A DNA stretch of 56,327 nt, taken from the NCBI GenBank assembly GCA_027314685.1, contig DAHVAI010000151.1, positions 1 to 56,327 on the forward strand, in the 5' to 3' direction. The position numbers and the translations under genes are program-made. Position 1 is the stretch's first letter. Each line of letters begins with the position of its first letter. Shown here piece by piece: positions 8,528-17,180 of this stretch. The stretch comes from Nitrososphaerota archaeon. Lineage in GTDB: Archaea > Thermoproteota > Nitrososphaeria > Nitrososphaerales > CADDZS01. Below the pieces are notes generated by a model. The model was not told where the DNA came from. It did no database searches and saw only the letters and a program-made list of their open reading frames with translations.

Positions 8528-9307
8528 ATGGATCAAGTAGTGGAATTCTCCAAAGTTCACCTAAGAATCGAACAGAATCACGTACTCTCTAACGTCAATT
8601 TCAGGGTGAACAAAGGTGAAAAATGGGCTATAGTCGGACCGAACGGTTCAGGGAAAACGACGGTGCTACGGATTGTCAACGGATATTTGCAACCATCTCG
8701 CGGTCGTGTGTCTTTCCACGGAGATTCTGAGGCGGTTGAGCTATACGATGTGCGAAAGAATACAGGTTTTGTAAGCTCGTTTCTGGATAATTTGCTAGAA
8801 AGCGAAGACTCTGTGTTGGATATCGTTGTAAGCGGCAAATACGGGGCGACAAGACTTTGGGAGATTCCTCCATTTGAAGCTGTACAACGCGCAAGGAAAC
8901 TCTTGCGTCAGCTCGGCTGCGAAAGGTTCGAGGATCGGAGATTGGCTGAGCTATCCCAAGGCGAACGTCAAAAGATTCTGATAGCAAGGTCCATGATGTC
9001 TGAACCAACGCTCTTGACCTTCGACGAGCCTTGCGCGTCTTTAGATCTGGGAGCGAGAGAGCAGTTCTTGAAGGGACTTGAAACTATTGCGAGAAAGAAC
9101 AGATCGCTCTCAATGATCTACGTAACGCATAGAATCGACGAGATACCTGCAGTGTTTAACCATGCACTGCTCTTGAAGAAAGGAAGAATTCTTGCATCAG
9201 GAGCGATTAAGCGAGTGTTGACCGAAGACAATCTCTCAAAGTGCTTTGGAGTAAGAGTCGCGATAAAGAAATGGAAGAACCGGTTTTACCCGGTTGTTCT
9301 TGGTTAG
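8528..9307 (+). CDS. stand-alone ABC transporter ATP-binding protein
   Basis: ABC ATPase of about 259 residues with every nucleotide-binding motif: Walker A GPNGSGKTT, signature LSQGERQKILIARS, Walker B LLTFDEPCASLD and the switch His in YVTHRIDE. No permease or binding protein is adjacent, so it resembles the lone YlmA/ModF-type ATPases whose partners are unknown. The start is placed at ATG 8528 (MDQVVEFSKV), where family homology begins; an ATG at 8456 would add 24 unconserved residues. It overlaps the convergent PII gene by four bases at the stop codons. Confidence 0.85.
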   Translation: MDQVVEFSKVHLRIEQNHVLSNVNFRVNKGEKWAIVGPNGSGKTTVLRIVNGYLQPSRGRVSFHGDSEAVELYDVRKNTGFVSSFLDNLLESEDSVLDIVVSGKYGATRLWEIPPFEAVQRARKLLRQLGCERFEDRRLAELSQGERQKILIARSMMSEPTLLTFDEPCASLDLGAREQFLKGLETIARKNRSLSMIYVTHRIDEIPAVFNHALLLKKGRILASGAIKRVLTEDNLSKCFGVRVAIKKWKNRFYPVVLG

Positions 9308-9651
9308 ACAGAGTCTGCGCCGGAATTCCCGCTAGTAATGTCCCAAGCCTCATCCACCGACAGCACCAGGATCTTTCCGTCCCCCAACTGGCCGGTCTTT
9401 GCAGCTTTCACGATCGCAGCGACCACCTTTTTCACGTCGATATCCTTGATGAGTACTTCTAGTTTCACTCTTTCGACGTACTCTGGATGATATGTTGCAG
9501 CTCCTCGTCCGGATATCATTTCCATTCCCCTTGCCCTGCCTCTTCCCTCGACCTCAAAGAAGGTAAGACCGCTAACACCTACCTCCTTCAGAGCTCCGTC
9601 TACATCCGATAGCTTCTCTTTGCGTATGATTGCTTCAACTTTCTTGATCAT
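9304..9651 (-). CDS. PII-family nitrogen regulator (GlnK-like), linked to Amt
   Basis: A trimeric signal protein of the GlnB/GlnK family, 115 residues. It has the N-terminal KKVEAIIRKEKL strand, the T-loop entry EGRGRARG, and the B-loop TGQLGDGKILV that holds ATP/ADP. The C-terminal loop is ITSGNSG where classic GlnB has IRTGERG, and the T-loop tip lacks the uridylylated tyrosine context. It lies 5 bases downstream of the ammonium transporter gene on the same strand, the usual amt-glnK pairing in which PII plugs the channel when ammonium is plentiful. A second PII is at 11878. Confidence 0.9.
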   Translation of the reverse strand: MIKKVEAIIRKEKLSDVDGALKEVGVSGLTFFEVEGRGRARGMEMISGRGAATYHPEYVERVKLEVLIKDIDVKKVVAAIVKAAKTGQLGDGKILVLSVDEAWDITSGNSGADSV

Positions 9652-9656
9652 ACTGC

Positions 9657-11126
9657 CTAAACCTCTGCAAAGTCGTAGGCTATCTCGCCATGGATGGCCT
9701 CGTCTCCTACCTTGAGCTTCTCAGGACTCTCTTGGAGAGGCACGAAAAAGCCAATGATTTTGAGCAAGACAAATGATACCGCGAACACGTATGCGATGAC
9801 TATAGCGGCAGCTTCAGCTTGTATCAACAGCTGACCGGGATTACCATACAGCAAACCGGTGAGACCAGGCGCCACGTACTGTGTCACCGTAGGATCAGCC
9901 AATACACCAGTGAGCAAGCCACCGACCAGCCCTGCAATACCGTGCGCTGGGAAGACTCCCAACGCATCATCAACCTTGAGTTTTGGCGATAGTTTGTTTA
10001 GCGTAATCCAAGGGATCGTTCCAGCAGCTATTCCTATAATTAGAGCCCCGTAGCCATTGACGTATCCTGCCGCCGGGGTGATTGCAACGAGTCCAGTGAC
10101 GCAGGCAGTTGTAGCCCCTACAAGCGTGGGCTTTTTGATGAATTTCATGTCCATCAAAATCCAAGCTACAACACTCGCCGCGGCTGCCAATTCTGTGTTG
10201 AGAACGGCAATCGATGCGTCGATAGTCGAGCCATATGGGTCACCGCCGTTAAAGCCGTTCCAACCTAGCCAGATCAAACCGGCTCCGATCACCACCATTC
10301 CCAGGTTGTTTGGCTTGAGTCTGCGCTCAGACGCAAGTCTTGGACCAACGACAATAGCTGCCGCGAGGGCAGTTATTCCCGCGGACAAGTGGATGACGTA
10401 CCCTCCAGAAAAGTCAACAGCTCCCATTTGTGCTAGCCAACCTCCGGCAAACAACCAGTATGCAAGTGGGCTGTAAACTAGGAATGACCACAATGGAACA
10501 AATATCATCCACGCCTTGAAGTTCACCCTCTCTATGATGGCTCCTACAAAGAGCGCTGGTGTGATGGCGGCGAACACAAACTGGAACCAAATTATGGTTG
10601 AAGTTGGGACGTTCAGTGCTGCTGATGCAGGGCCTATGATTGCTTGAGAACTCTCAAAGATACCAGACATTGCTGAACCTGGCCACGCGAACAAGGCGTA
10701 CTTGCCAAAACTGACCATGGGTGTGCCAGCTGCAAAACCGAATTTGTAACCTCCAAGCATGAACACGATGAGAACCGCAGCAAATCCATAGAAGATCAAA
10801 AGCATTGTGTTGACTGCGTACTTTTTCTTCGCTAGGCCGCCATAGAACACTGCGAGTCCTGGAAGGCTTTGGAGTCCCACAAGAGTACCCGCTGTAAGCA
10901 TCCACGCATTACTACCAGTGTCAAGCCATTGCGGAACTGATGAAGGAGGAAACCCGCTCAAATTCGAAGGAGGTGTATAGGTGCTAGTTTGAGCATGCAC
11001 GAACGGCATCAAAACTAGGATGATGAAGAGTGCAACTGATACCGTGATAATGATGTACGATTTTCTGCTGAATCCAAAAGAGCTGAAGATAGTCGGCTTG
11101 TCTACTTGCGAAAGTTGGTTTTCCAT
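9657..11126 (-). CDS. amt: ammonium transporter
   Basis: Ammonium channel of the Amt/MEP/Rh family, 489 residues with a leading hydrophobic segment and about 11 membrane spans. Recognisable elements are [20 protein letters not shown] near the N-terminus, GYVIHLSAG with the first pore histidine, [13 protein letters not shown], and [18 protein letters not shown] with the second pore histidine. The C-terminal tail that contacts PII is present. It is the first gene of an amt-glnK unit, with a TATA element about 90 bases upstream. An Lrp/AsnC regulator is divergent to it and a second PII lies beyond, so ammonium uptake and sensing are grouped here. Confidence 0.95.
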   Translation of the reverse strand: MENQLSQVDKPTIFSSFGFSRKSYIIITVSVALFIILVLMPFVHAQTSTYTPPSNLSGFPPSSVPQWLDTGSNAWMLTAGTLVGLQSLPGLAVFYGGLAKKKYAVNTMLLIFYGFAAVLIVFMLGGYKFGFAAGTPMVSFGKYALFAWPGSAMSGIFESSQAIIGPASAALNVPTSTIIWFQFVFAAITPALFVGAIIERVNFKAWMIFVPLWSFLVYSPLAYWLFAGGWLAQMGAVDFSGGYVIHLSAGITALAAAIVVGPRLASERRLKPNNLGMVVIGAGLIWLGWNGFNGGDPYGSTIDASIAVLNTELAAAASVVAWILMDMKFIKKPTLVGATTACVTGLVAITPAAGYVNGYGALIIGIAAGTIPWITLNKLSPKLKVDDALGVFPAHGIAGLVGGLLTGVLADPTVTQYVAPGLTGLLYGNPGQLLIQAEAAAIVIAYVFAVSFVLLKIIGFFVPLQESPEKLKVGDEAIHGEIAYDFAEV

Positions 11127-11212
11127 CTAGTTCACCCTAATACTTCGTTCATATGTCGTGTAAAACATCGAATGACTGAACACTTGTATCGTAGAAGTGC
11201 AATTGCTAATAC

Positions 11213-11221
11213 ATATTTATT
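11213..11221 (-). promoter_or_regulatory. TATA-like box upstream of amt
   Basis: AATAAATAT on the minus strand, 87-95 bases before the amt ATG. Transcription from it would leave a 5' leader of roughly 60 bases. Confidence 0.35.
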
Positions 11222-11369
11222 GATTCTGCGTCGTGTTTGCAGAAGAACGTCTGACCTAGCAAACCTCTAATCATATGATTCCATTGGCGACTCTTTGAAA
11301 AGCAGTCCAAGGTCTACCGAAAGAACTAGTGGGAGACATCAGAGCAAACGAAGCTCTCGGTTTCAGATC

Positions 11370-11873
11370 ATGCGACCGCTAAATTCATTATCGCGTTTAA
11401 GAAAGCCACACGCGAGCAAGATTTCAGTGCCTGAAATTGATGACATTGATAAGAAAATAATTGGTCAGTACGTTGTAGATGCAAGGCAATCCTATCATCA
11501 AGTTGCGAGAAAGATAGGTGTCGCTGTTTCAACGGTTCAAGCGCGAACAAAGAAACTCGAGACTGAAGGAGTGATCAAGGGTTACACGGCGGTCTTGGAC
11601 TATGAAAAACTGGGTTTGACCGTAACGGCGATAACCGAGATAACCACAATCGGCGGCAAACTCCAAGAGATAGAGACGAGACTATCGCAAATGCCTCAGG
11701 CAAACGCTGTTTACGATGTCGCTGGAACAACTGATGCGATAGTCATCGGAAAGTTCAGGTCAACAAATGAGCTGAGCAAGTTCGCGAAGTCGATTCAATC
11801 TATTCCAAACGTAAACCGTACAGAAACACACATAGTGCTCTCCGTCGTAAAAGAGCAGCTTCCAAAGTTCTAA
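11370..11873 (+). CDS. Lrp/AsnC family transcriptional regulator
   Basis: Feast/famine regulator with an N-terminal winged helix (IDDIDKKIIGQYV, then YHQVARKIGVAVSTVQARTKKLE) and a C-terminal RAM domain (about residues 85-165) that binds amino acids and builds octamers. The start is uncertain. ATG 11370 gives 167 residues, near the family norm; a TTG at 11295 in the same frame would add 25 basic, Ser-rich residues. It sits between amt (divergent) and a second PII gene (convergent, four bases away), so control of ammonium assimilation is a reasonable inference. Confidence 0.88.
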   Translation: MRPLNSLSRLRKPHASKISVPEIDDIDKKIIGQYVVDARQSYHQVARKIGVAVSTVQARTKKLETEGVIKGYTAVLDYEKLGLTVTAITEITTIGGKLQEIETRLSQMPQANAVYDVAGTTDAIVIGKFRSTNELSKFAKSIQSIPNVNRTETHIVLSVVKEQLPKF

Positions 11874-11877
11874 AAAT

Positions 11878-12261
11878 TCAATGTTTGGCTACGGCGAACG
11901 TTTGTCGCTCGTCTGATCTAATCGACTCCTCGCCGGTCAAACCAGAAGTGATATCGTACCCATCTTCAACGTTGGAAACGAAGATCTTGCCGTCTCCAGA
12001 CTCTCCAGTCTTTGCGTGAGCCAAAATGATATCAATGACTTTCTTTGCTTCATTATCTCTTACTATTATTTCCAGTTTGGTCCTTTCAACGTACTCTGCT
12101 TGATAGGTTCTGGCTCCTCGACCTGACACCATTTGTCTCCCTTTTGATCTTCCGCGTCCTTCCGCATCGAAGAAGGTCAGACCACTAATCCCTGCTTCCT
12201 TTAGGGCAGCATCTATGTCCGGAAACGACTCGCGTCTAACGATAGCCTCGATTTTCTTCAA
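11878..12261 (-). CDS. second PII-family nitrogen regulator
   Basis: PII protein of 127 residues, clearly paralogous to the one at 9304. Shared elements are KKIEAIVRRE, AGISGLTFFDAEGRGRSKG, the RGARTYQAEYVERTKLEIIV T-loop region, and TGESGDGKIFV for the nucleotide-binding B-loop. It differs by a tail of about 12 residues and by ITSGLTG in the C-loop. The start is a TTG at 12261. It is not beside a transporter but lies tail to tail with the Lrp/AsnC gene. Two PII proteins with different loops suggest separate targets, for example the Amt channel and an enzyme. Confidence 0.88.
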   Translation of the reverse strand: MKKIEAIVRRESFPDIDAALKEAGISGLTFFDAEGRGRSKGRQMVSGRGARTYQAEYVERTKLEIIVRDNEAKKVIDIILAHAKTGESGDGKIFVSNVEDGYDITSGLTGEESIRSDERQTFAVAKH

Positions 12262-12470
12262 GTCTGAAGGATCTTCTTCCTGTTGGCTGTTAAAACACCA
12301 AACTTGCTATTATTGCTTGCCGTGTATTTGTATTGGAAGGCGTCTAACCTGAAAACTATTGTATGAATTTAATCGAGGCAGTCGAACCCGCACTACTGCT
12401 CTACATCAGCCTTCAAAAAGAGAGATATAGCTTGGACTTTGTGAATCGACCATCTAGGTTATTGATCTGA

Positions 12471-13271
12471 ATGAAAGTTGCAGTAATAGGTGCCGGAAAG
12501 ATAGGCGAAGCTGTTGCAAGAGGGCTTGCAAAATCACATGAAATCACCAGCGTTATCATGACCAAACGCAGTATCGGCACAATAAAGAATCTCCAGTCAG
12601 AGAGGATTGTTGTTACTTCAGACAACAAGAAAGCTGCGAAGGAGTCAGACATCTTACTTATTTCTGTAAAAGCTGGAGACGCAAAACACATCCTCTCGGA
12701 GATTTCTGACCTCGTCAAGAACAAGATTGTAATTTCGCTCATGGCGGCAGTATCAATAAAGAGGATAGAGAGCATGATACCTAACGCGAAGGTTGTCCGC
12801 GCAATGCCAAACATTGCGGCAACAATCGGTGAAGCAATTACTGCATACGCGGCTAGTCCGAAGCTAACCAGTGCGGACAAGGATAAGGTTGAGTTCATAC
12901 TTCGCTGCTTTGGAGACTGTGTTCCTGTGCAAGAGAACTTGATGGATGCCGTTACCGCATTGAGCGGAAGCGGTCCAGCCTACATTGCGATAATGATCGA
13001 AGCCATGGTGAGTGCTGGCTTGAAGGTTGGCATGCCGCGAGATATAGCTTTCAAACTGGTCACAAAGACACTCACTGGAACAGCCGACCTACTCAGCCAA
13101 AAACAAATGCACCCTGCAGAACTGAGGGACACCGTAACAACACCAGCGGGAACGACGATCGCTGGAATATACGAACTCGAAAAGGGCTCGATAAGGACGA
13201 GTATCATGAACGCGGTAGATGCAGCCACGATGGCAGCTGAGCGCGTTGCAAAAAAGTTCGAGAACGATTAG
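12471..13271 (+). CDS. proC: pyrroline-5-carboxylate reductase
   Basis: Last step of proline synthesis, NAD(P)H reduction of 1-pyrroline-5-carboxylate. The nucleotide-binding Rossmann motif GAGKIGEA is at residues 7-14. The conserved VTALSGSGPAY starts near 162, and LRDTVTTPAGTTIAG, the proline-enzyme signature, is near 222. The 266-residue length is standard. It overlaps the convergent zinc-ribbon gene by four bases. No other proline gene is nearby. Confidence 0.93.
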   Translation: MKVAVIGAGKIGEAVARGLAKSHEITSVIMTKRSIGTIKNLQSERIVVTSDNKKAAKESDILLISVKAGDAKHILSEISDLVKNKIVISLMAAVSIKRIESMIPNAKVVRAMPNIAATIGEAITAYAASPKLTSADKDKVEFILRCFGDCVPVQENLMDAVTALSGSGPAYIAIMIEAMVSAGLKVGMPRDIAFKLVTKTLTGTADLLSQKQMHPAELRDTVTTPAGTTIAGIYELEKGSIRTSIMNAVDAATMAAERVAKKFEND

Positions 13272-13561
13272 ATTTCGATCGGGGCACCGCAGGATGGGCA
13301 GCTTGTGTTTGCTGTGGGATCAAAAAACGTACCGCATCGTTTGCAGGCAAATTGGTTCGGTTCTTGGGGCCGTAGCTCGCTTGGTTCGTTGATAGGTTTT
13401 GCAGAGGACGGTCGACCGTAGACGCCGAACTGTCTTCCCAGAATGTAATAGTAGACTATGGCACCAACAAGAATAACTAATCCAGCTAGCGTTGAGAAGA
13501 ATAGCGAAGCTACGATTGCTAGGAAAATCAGAAGATAGAAAAATCGTCTACTCCGTACCAT
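13268..13561 (-). CDS. small membrane protein with C-terminal zinc ribbon
   Basis: A 97-residue protein. The first 45 residues form one or two membrane spans (FFYLLIFLAIVASLFF and LAGLVILVGAIVYYYIL). A linker rich in Pro and Ser follows, then a zinc ribbon with CKRCG and CPSCG. Such membrane-anchored ribbons are common in archaea with no defined function. A near-perfect palindrome lies immediately upstream of its start. Confidence 0.75.
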   Translation of the reverse strand: MVRSRRFFYLLIFLAIVASLFFSTLAGLVILVGAIVYYYILGRQFGVYGRPSSAKPINEPSELRPQEPNQFACKRCGTFFDPTANTSCPSCGAPIEI

Positions 13562-13563
13562 AG

Positions 13564-13580
13564 TTTTTTACCGTAAAAAA
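13564..13580. promoter_or_regulatory. palindrome at the 5' end of the zinc-ribbon membrane gene
   Basis: TTTTTTAC, one base, GTAAAAAA: eight perfect base pairs around a single centre base. It begins three bases upstream of the minus-strand ATG at 13561 and lies about 80 bases before prpD on the other strand. It could be an operator or part of a transcript start. The low-complexity A/T runs make chance less unlikely than the length suggests. Confidence 0.35.
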
Positions 13581-13629
13581 TTTCTCGAATGGCCTAATAA
13601 AACGACCTAGTCGAAGGCTGACATGCGCA

Positions 13630-13636
13630 TTTATAA
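13630..13636 (+). promoter_or_regulatory. TATA box of prpD
   Basis: TTTATAA about 25-31 bases before the ATG at 13661, in the position that gives a leaderless archaeal mRNA. Confidence 0.5.
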
Positions 13637-13660
13637 CTTGACTTTTGGGAAGCGATAATA

Positions 13661-15028
13661 ATGGAAATCGCGAAAGAGCTTAGCGAATACGCCCACTCGT
13701 TAAGATATACAGATCTAGATTCCTTAGTTCTGCTCGAAACAAAGAAAAGATTCCTTGATGCGTTGGGTTGCGCGATAGGTGCCTTTAACGAATCACCTAT
13801 CCGTTCAGCAAGAATGGTTGCACAAGAAAACTATCCTGCAAAATCATCTACAATGATTGGAACCACTTCGAAGACAAGTCCGGACATCGCGACCTTCGTG
13901 AATGGAGCGATGACCAGGTATTTCGACTATAACGACACTTATCTTTCAAAAGAGCCAGCACATCCAAGCGATAACATCTCTTCGTGTCTTGCTATCGCAC
14001 AAATGAGGCAAAAGTCTGGAAGAGATCTCATTCTCGCGATGGTGCTTGCCTATGAAATCCAATGCAGGTTGTGCGATGCTGCCAGTATCAGGTCAAGAGG
14101 CTGGGACCACGTTTGTTATGGTTTGGTTTCCAGCGCACTTGCCTCGGGGAAGCTTCTAGGACTGTCACCTGAAGAATTGGAAAACGCCGTCAACATTGCG
14201 TTAAATTCCCACATTGCAATGCGGCAGGTGAGGGCAGGTGAATTGTCAGACTGGAAAGGATTCTCATTTGCAAACGCATCCAGGAATGCAGTCTTCTCCT
14301 CACTTCTGGCGGAGAAAGGAATCACGGGACCTTCTCCGATATTTGAGGGAGAGATGGGTTTCTGGAAACAAGTTTCAGGGGAATTTGAACTGGACATCGA
14401 TAACTTCGGCGGTCGTAAAGGTGATTTCAAGTTGCCTGAGACCTATATCAAATATTTTCCAGCAGAGTATCACGCGCAGACAGCAATATGGGCAGCTCTT
14501 GAGCTAAGAAGGAAGATAAAAGATTCTGAAGAAATTGCTTCGGTTGAAATTGAGACTCACGAGGCAGGATATACAATACTTGGTAAGGACAGAGAAAAGT
14601 GGAAACCTAAAACGAAGGAAACTGCTGATCACAGCTTACCGTACATGGTTGGAGTTGCACTTCTCGAAGGCAAGGTTGACAACCAAAGTTATTCACAGAA
14701 GAAACTAGCAAGCGCGAAGATACTTAATTTTCTAGATAAGATAGCCGTCATAGAAGACGCCGAATTCACTCGAGTATATCCGGCAAAGATTGCAAACAGG
14801 ATCAAGATTACACTTCGCGATGGTTCAGTAGCTACAAATGAGGTGGATGTTCCAAAGGGACATCCAAACAACCCAATGTCTAACCAGGAGATCGAAGAGA
14901 AATTCAGGCGCCTGACAAAAAACTTCCTAAAAGACTCTCAGGTGGAGAGAATCTTCAAATTCATCTGGAACTTGGAAAAACAGGAAGATGTATCCGGATT
15001 ATTTCGGTTGTGCGTCACTAGTTCATGA
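13661..15028 (+). CDS. prpD: MmgE/PrpD family protein, probable 2-methylcitrate dehydratase
   Basis: A 455-residue protein of the MmgE/PrpD family, which dehydrates 2-methylcitrate in propionate breakdown. Conserved stretches include RFLDALGCAIGAFNE, then AHPSDNISSCLAIAQ, then KYFPAEYHAQTAIWAALELR and AYEIQCRLCDAA. It starts at a leaderless ATG. Genes for a citrate/2-methylcitrate synthase and a methylisocitrate lyase-like enzyme follow directly on the opposite strand, and its last six bases overlap the synthase gene. This grouping makes the methylcitrate role much likelier than another MmgE/PrpD activity (for example the cis-aconitate decarboxylase branch). Confidence 0.88.
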   Translation: MEIAKELSEYAHSLRYTDLDSLVLLETKKRFLDALGCAIGAFNESPIRSARMVAQENYPAKSSTMIGTTSKTSPDIATFVNGAMTRYFDYNDTYLSKEPAHPSDNISSCLAIAQMRQKSGRDLILAMVLAYEIQCRLCDAASIRSRGWDHVCYGLVSSALASGKLLGLSPEELENAVNIALNSHIAMRQVRAGELSDWKGFSFANASRNAVFSSLLAEKGITGPSPIFEGEMGFWKQVSGEFELDIDNFGGRKGDFKLPETYIKYFPAEYHAQTAIWAALELRRKIKDSEEIASVEIETHEAGYTILGKDREKWKPKTKETADHSLPYMVGVALLEGKVDNQSYSQKKLASAKILNFLDKIAVIEDAEFTRVYPAKIANRIKITLRDGSVATNEVDVPKGHPNNPMSNQEIEEKFRRLTKNFLKDSQVERIFKFIWNLEKQEDVSGLFRLCVTSS

Positions 15029-16138
15029 GCGCTTTTCAATTGGCAAATACTCGAGCTTACTTTTTCCGTTGTAGATAGCATCTGGCCTGAATAACTTGTT
15101 GTCAGACAGTTGTTCGTTATAGTGAGAAACCCAACCAACAACCCTGCTGGCCGCGAATATTGGTGTGTAGACCTCGATCGGGATCCCTAGTTCGTAAAAG
15201 ATCGGTGCCGCATAATAGTCGAGATTTGCAGGGAGCTTCTTTGCTTCCCAGACTTTCTTCTCTACCGCGTCACAAAGGTTGTATAGATCATCAGGTTTCT
15301 TCTGTTCCTTCAAGAGACGTTTCAACAACTCCTTGCTCGTCTGCGCGCGTGGGTCTTTGATCTTGTAGACCCTGTGCCCAAATCCCATTACCTTCTCACC
15401 TCTGGCGAGCATTTCTTGTACCTTCGCGGTAGGGTCCTTCTCCTTGCCCAACTTCAGGAGTAAATCCATAGCTGCTTCATTTGCACCTCCATGTAGAGGA
15501 CCTCTCAACGCAGCAACACCGCCGGTGCACGCTGCGTACACGTCAGCCAAAGTGGAGGCTATGACTCGGACTGCAAACGCTGATGCATTAAGGTCATGTT
15601 CCATGTATAGTATAAGCTCTCGTTCAAAAGCCCACGCCTCGAATTTTTCTGGGTGCCTGTCAGTGAGCATGTAGAGAAGATTATCTGAGGTGCCAAGCTT
15701 CTGATCTGGCTGGACCAAGTTCTTTCCCTTGGATATCCTGAAACTGTTCGCGACTAGCCACGGCATCTTTGCAATCAACGAGATCTTTTGCGACTCTGGC
15801 AAGAGCTTCCGTTCGTTCGCACCCAAGGCGGACACTGCAGTACGGAGCATGTCCATCGGATGCGCATCCATAGGGATGTCTCGCATTACATTGTAAACAG
15901 AGTCTGGAACCTTCCAGTGACTCTTGAGATTGGCAGAGAATTCATTGAGAGCACTCTTCGAAGGCAGTGATCCGTTCAGGACGAGAAATGCAGCTTCTTC
16001 AAAAGTTGAATTCGCGAAAAGATCAGAGATATCATATCCACGGTAGGTAAGCGAACCTTCCGAGCTGCTCTTTGCAATACTCGTTTCACAAACTGCAATG
16101 CCATAAAGTCCTTTTGGAACTAGTTTCGGCTCCGACAT
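15023..16138 (-). CDS. prpC: citrate synthase / 2-methylcitrate synthase
   Basis: Condenses oxaloacetate with acetyl-CoA or propionyl-CoA. At 371 residues it is the short archaeal/Gram-positive type. The catalytic segments are LHGGANEAAMDLLLKLG (His), MGFGHRVYKIKDPRA (His and Arg) and LDYYAAPIFYELGIP (Asp region). The sequence alone does not separate citrate from 2-methylcitrate synthase. The neighbours prpD and prpB favour the latter, though many archaeal enzymes accept both substrates and this could be the cell's only citrate synthase. It lies 25 bases from the lyase gene on the same strand, so the two probably share a transcript. Confidence 0.9.
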   Translation of the reverse strand: MSEPKLVPKGLYGIAVCETSIAKSSSEGSLTYRGYDISDLFANSTFEEAAFLVLNGSLPSKSALNEFSANLKSHWKVPDSVYNVMRDIPMDAHPMDMLRTAVSALGANERKLLPESQKISLIAKMPWLVANSFRISKGKNLVQPDQKLGTSDNLLYMLTDRHPEKFEAWAFERELILYMEHDLNASAFAVRVIASTLADVYAACTGGVAALRGPLHGGANEAAMDLLLKLGKEKDPTAKVQEMLARGEKVMGFGHRVYKIKDPRAQTSKELLKRLLKEQKKPDDLYNLCDAVEKKVWEAKKLPANLDYYAAPIFYELGIPIEVYTPIFAASRVVGWVSHYNEQLSDNKLFRPDAIYNGKSKLEYLPIEKRS

Positions 16139-16163
16139 GAATCTTTATTCGCTGGAAGAGGTA

Positions 16164-17093
16164 TTAATTGGTGTTGAGTCGTTTTGATTCAAGCAGAGTT
16201 TCGCTATCTAGCCTCGCGTAAGACTCGTAGTCTATAATCTTGTTAAACTCGTCGCGAGTAATCATTTTCTTCAGAAGTTTTTTTTGAGTTCCCTTCTTTG
16301 AAAGTTCGTGGAGCGTTTCTCGTACGGCCATCATAGCTGCCCGAAACGCGGTCACGGGGAATATGACGATCTTGTAACCCATCTCTTCAAATTCAGAAGT
16401 GGTAATGTAAGGTGATTTGCCGAACTCGGTCATGTTGGCGAGAAGGGGCGCCCTAATTTGCTTGGCAAACTTGAGAAAATCCCTCTTCGATTCTAGAGCT
16501 TCTGGAAAAATCACGTCCGCCCCGGCTTTTAGGTATAGTTTTGCTCTTTCTATCGCGCTTTCTATTCCTTCCACGGAGGCTGCATCAGTTCTGGCTATGA
16601 GAATCATATCTGTTTTTCTAGCTCGTTTAGCCACGATGATCTTTCTCACCATTTCTTCTTTTGAAACGACCTCCTTGCCTGAGAGATGACCACACCTCTT
16701 CGGCATTACCTGATCTTCGATTTGAATTGCAGCAGCTCCTAGTCTCTCCATGATGGTCACGGTCCTTGCAACGTTTGTTGACTCTCCAAAACCTGTGTCT
16801 ATGTCTACCAAGAGAGGTAGATCGGCAACAGAGGTAATTTCTTCTACGCCTCTAGAGACCTCTGAAAGCGTAGTCACGCCCAAGTCTGGTAGTCCAAGCT
16901 GGTTTGCGAAGCCAGCGCCTGAAAAATAGGCGCACTTGAATCCTTCTTTTTGCGCAAGTATTGCTACTGCAGGACTAAAGACTCCGGGCGCTGTAATGAT
17001 TCGTTTACCATTCAACAGTTTTCTGAGAGCCGTGCTTGGATAGTTGTAGGCTGCCAAGATGTAATCTGTGGTAACTGCTAATGCTATATTCAT
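16164..17093 (-). CDS. prpB: methylisocitrate lyase-like enzyme (isocitrate lyase/PEP mutase superfamily)
   Basis: A 309-residue TIM-barrel protein that in this family splits 2-methylisocitrate into pyruvate and succinate. Visible motifs are APGVFSPAVAILAQKEG, DIDTGFGES (metal-binding Asp), the catalytic loop PKRCGH near residue 133, and ILIARTDAASVEG. The KRCGH loop marks lyases rather than PEP mutases. The N-terminus may begin a few codons later than the ATG used. As first gene of a prpB-prpC pair facing prpD it completes the cycle, except for the hydratase (aconitase) step, not seen in this window. Confidence 0.88.
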   Translation of the reverse strand: MNIALAVTTDYILAAYNYPSTALRKLLNGKRIITAPGVFSPAVAILAQKEGFKCAYFSGAGFANQLGLPDLGVTTLSEVSRGVEEITSVADLPLLVDIDTGFGESTNVARTVTIMERLGAAAIQIEDQVMPKRCGHLSGKEVVSKEEMVRKIIVAKRARKTDMILIARTDAASVEGIESAIERAKLYLKAGADVIFPEALESKRDFLKFAKQIRAPLLANMTEFGKSPYITTSEFEEMGYKIVIFPVTAFRAAMMAVRETLHELSKKGTQKKLLKKMITRDEFNKIIDYESYARLDSETLLESKRLNTN

Positions 17094-17180
17094 TTGGAAG
17101 CCGCATGTACTTGTTCAATTCCGCCACATGTGACCGAGGCAACAGTTTGATAAGCGAGAGTGGCTGACTAGATCTTCGCG

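Noticed and set aside
12365..12405. TCGAACCC-like sequence suggesting a tRNA T-arm on the minus strand
   Set aside because: The flanking bases do not form a T stem, and no acceptor stem, D arm or anticodon arm can be built around it.
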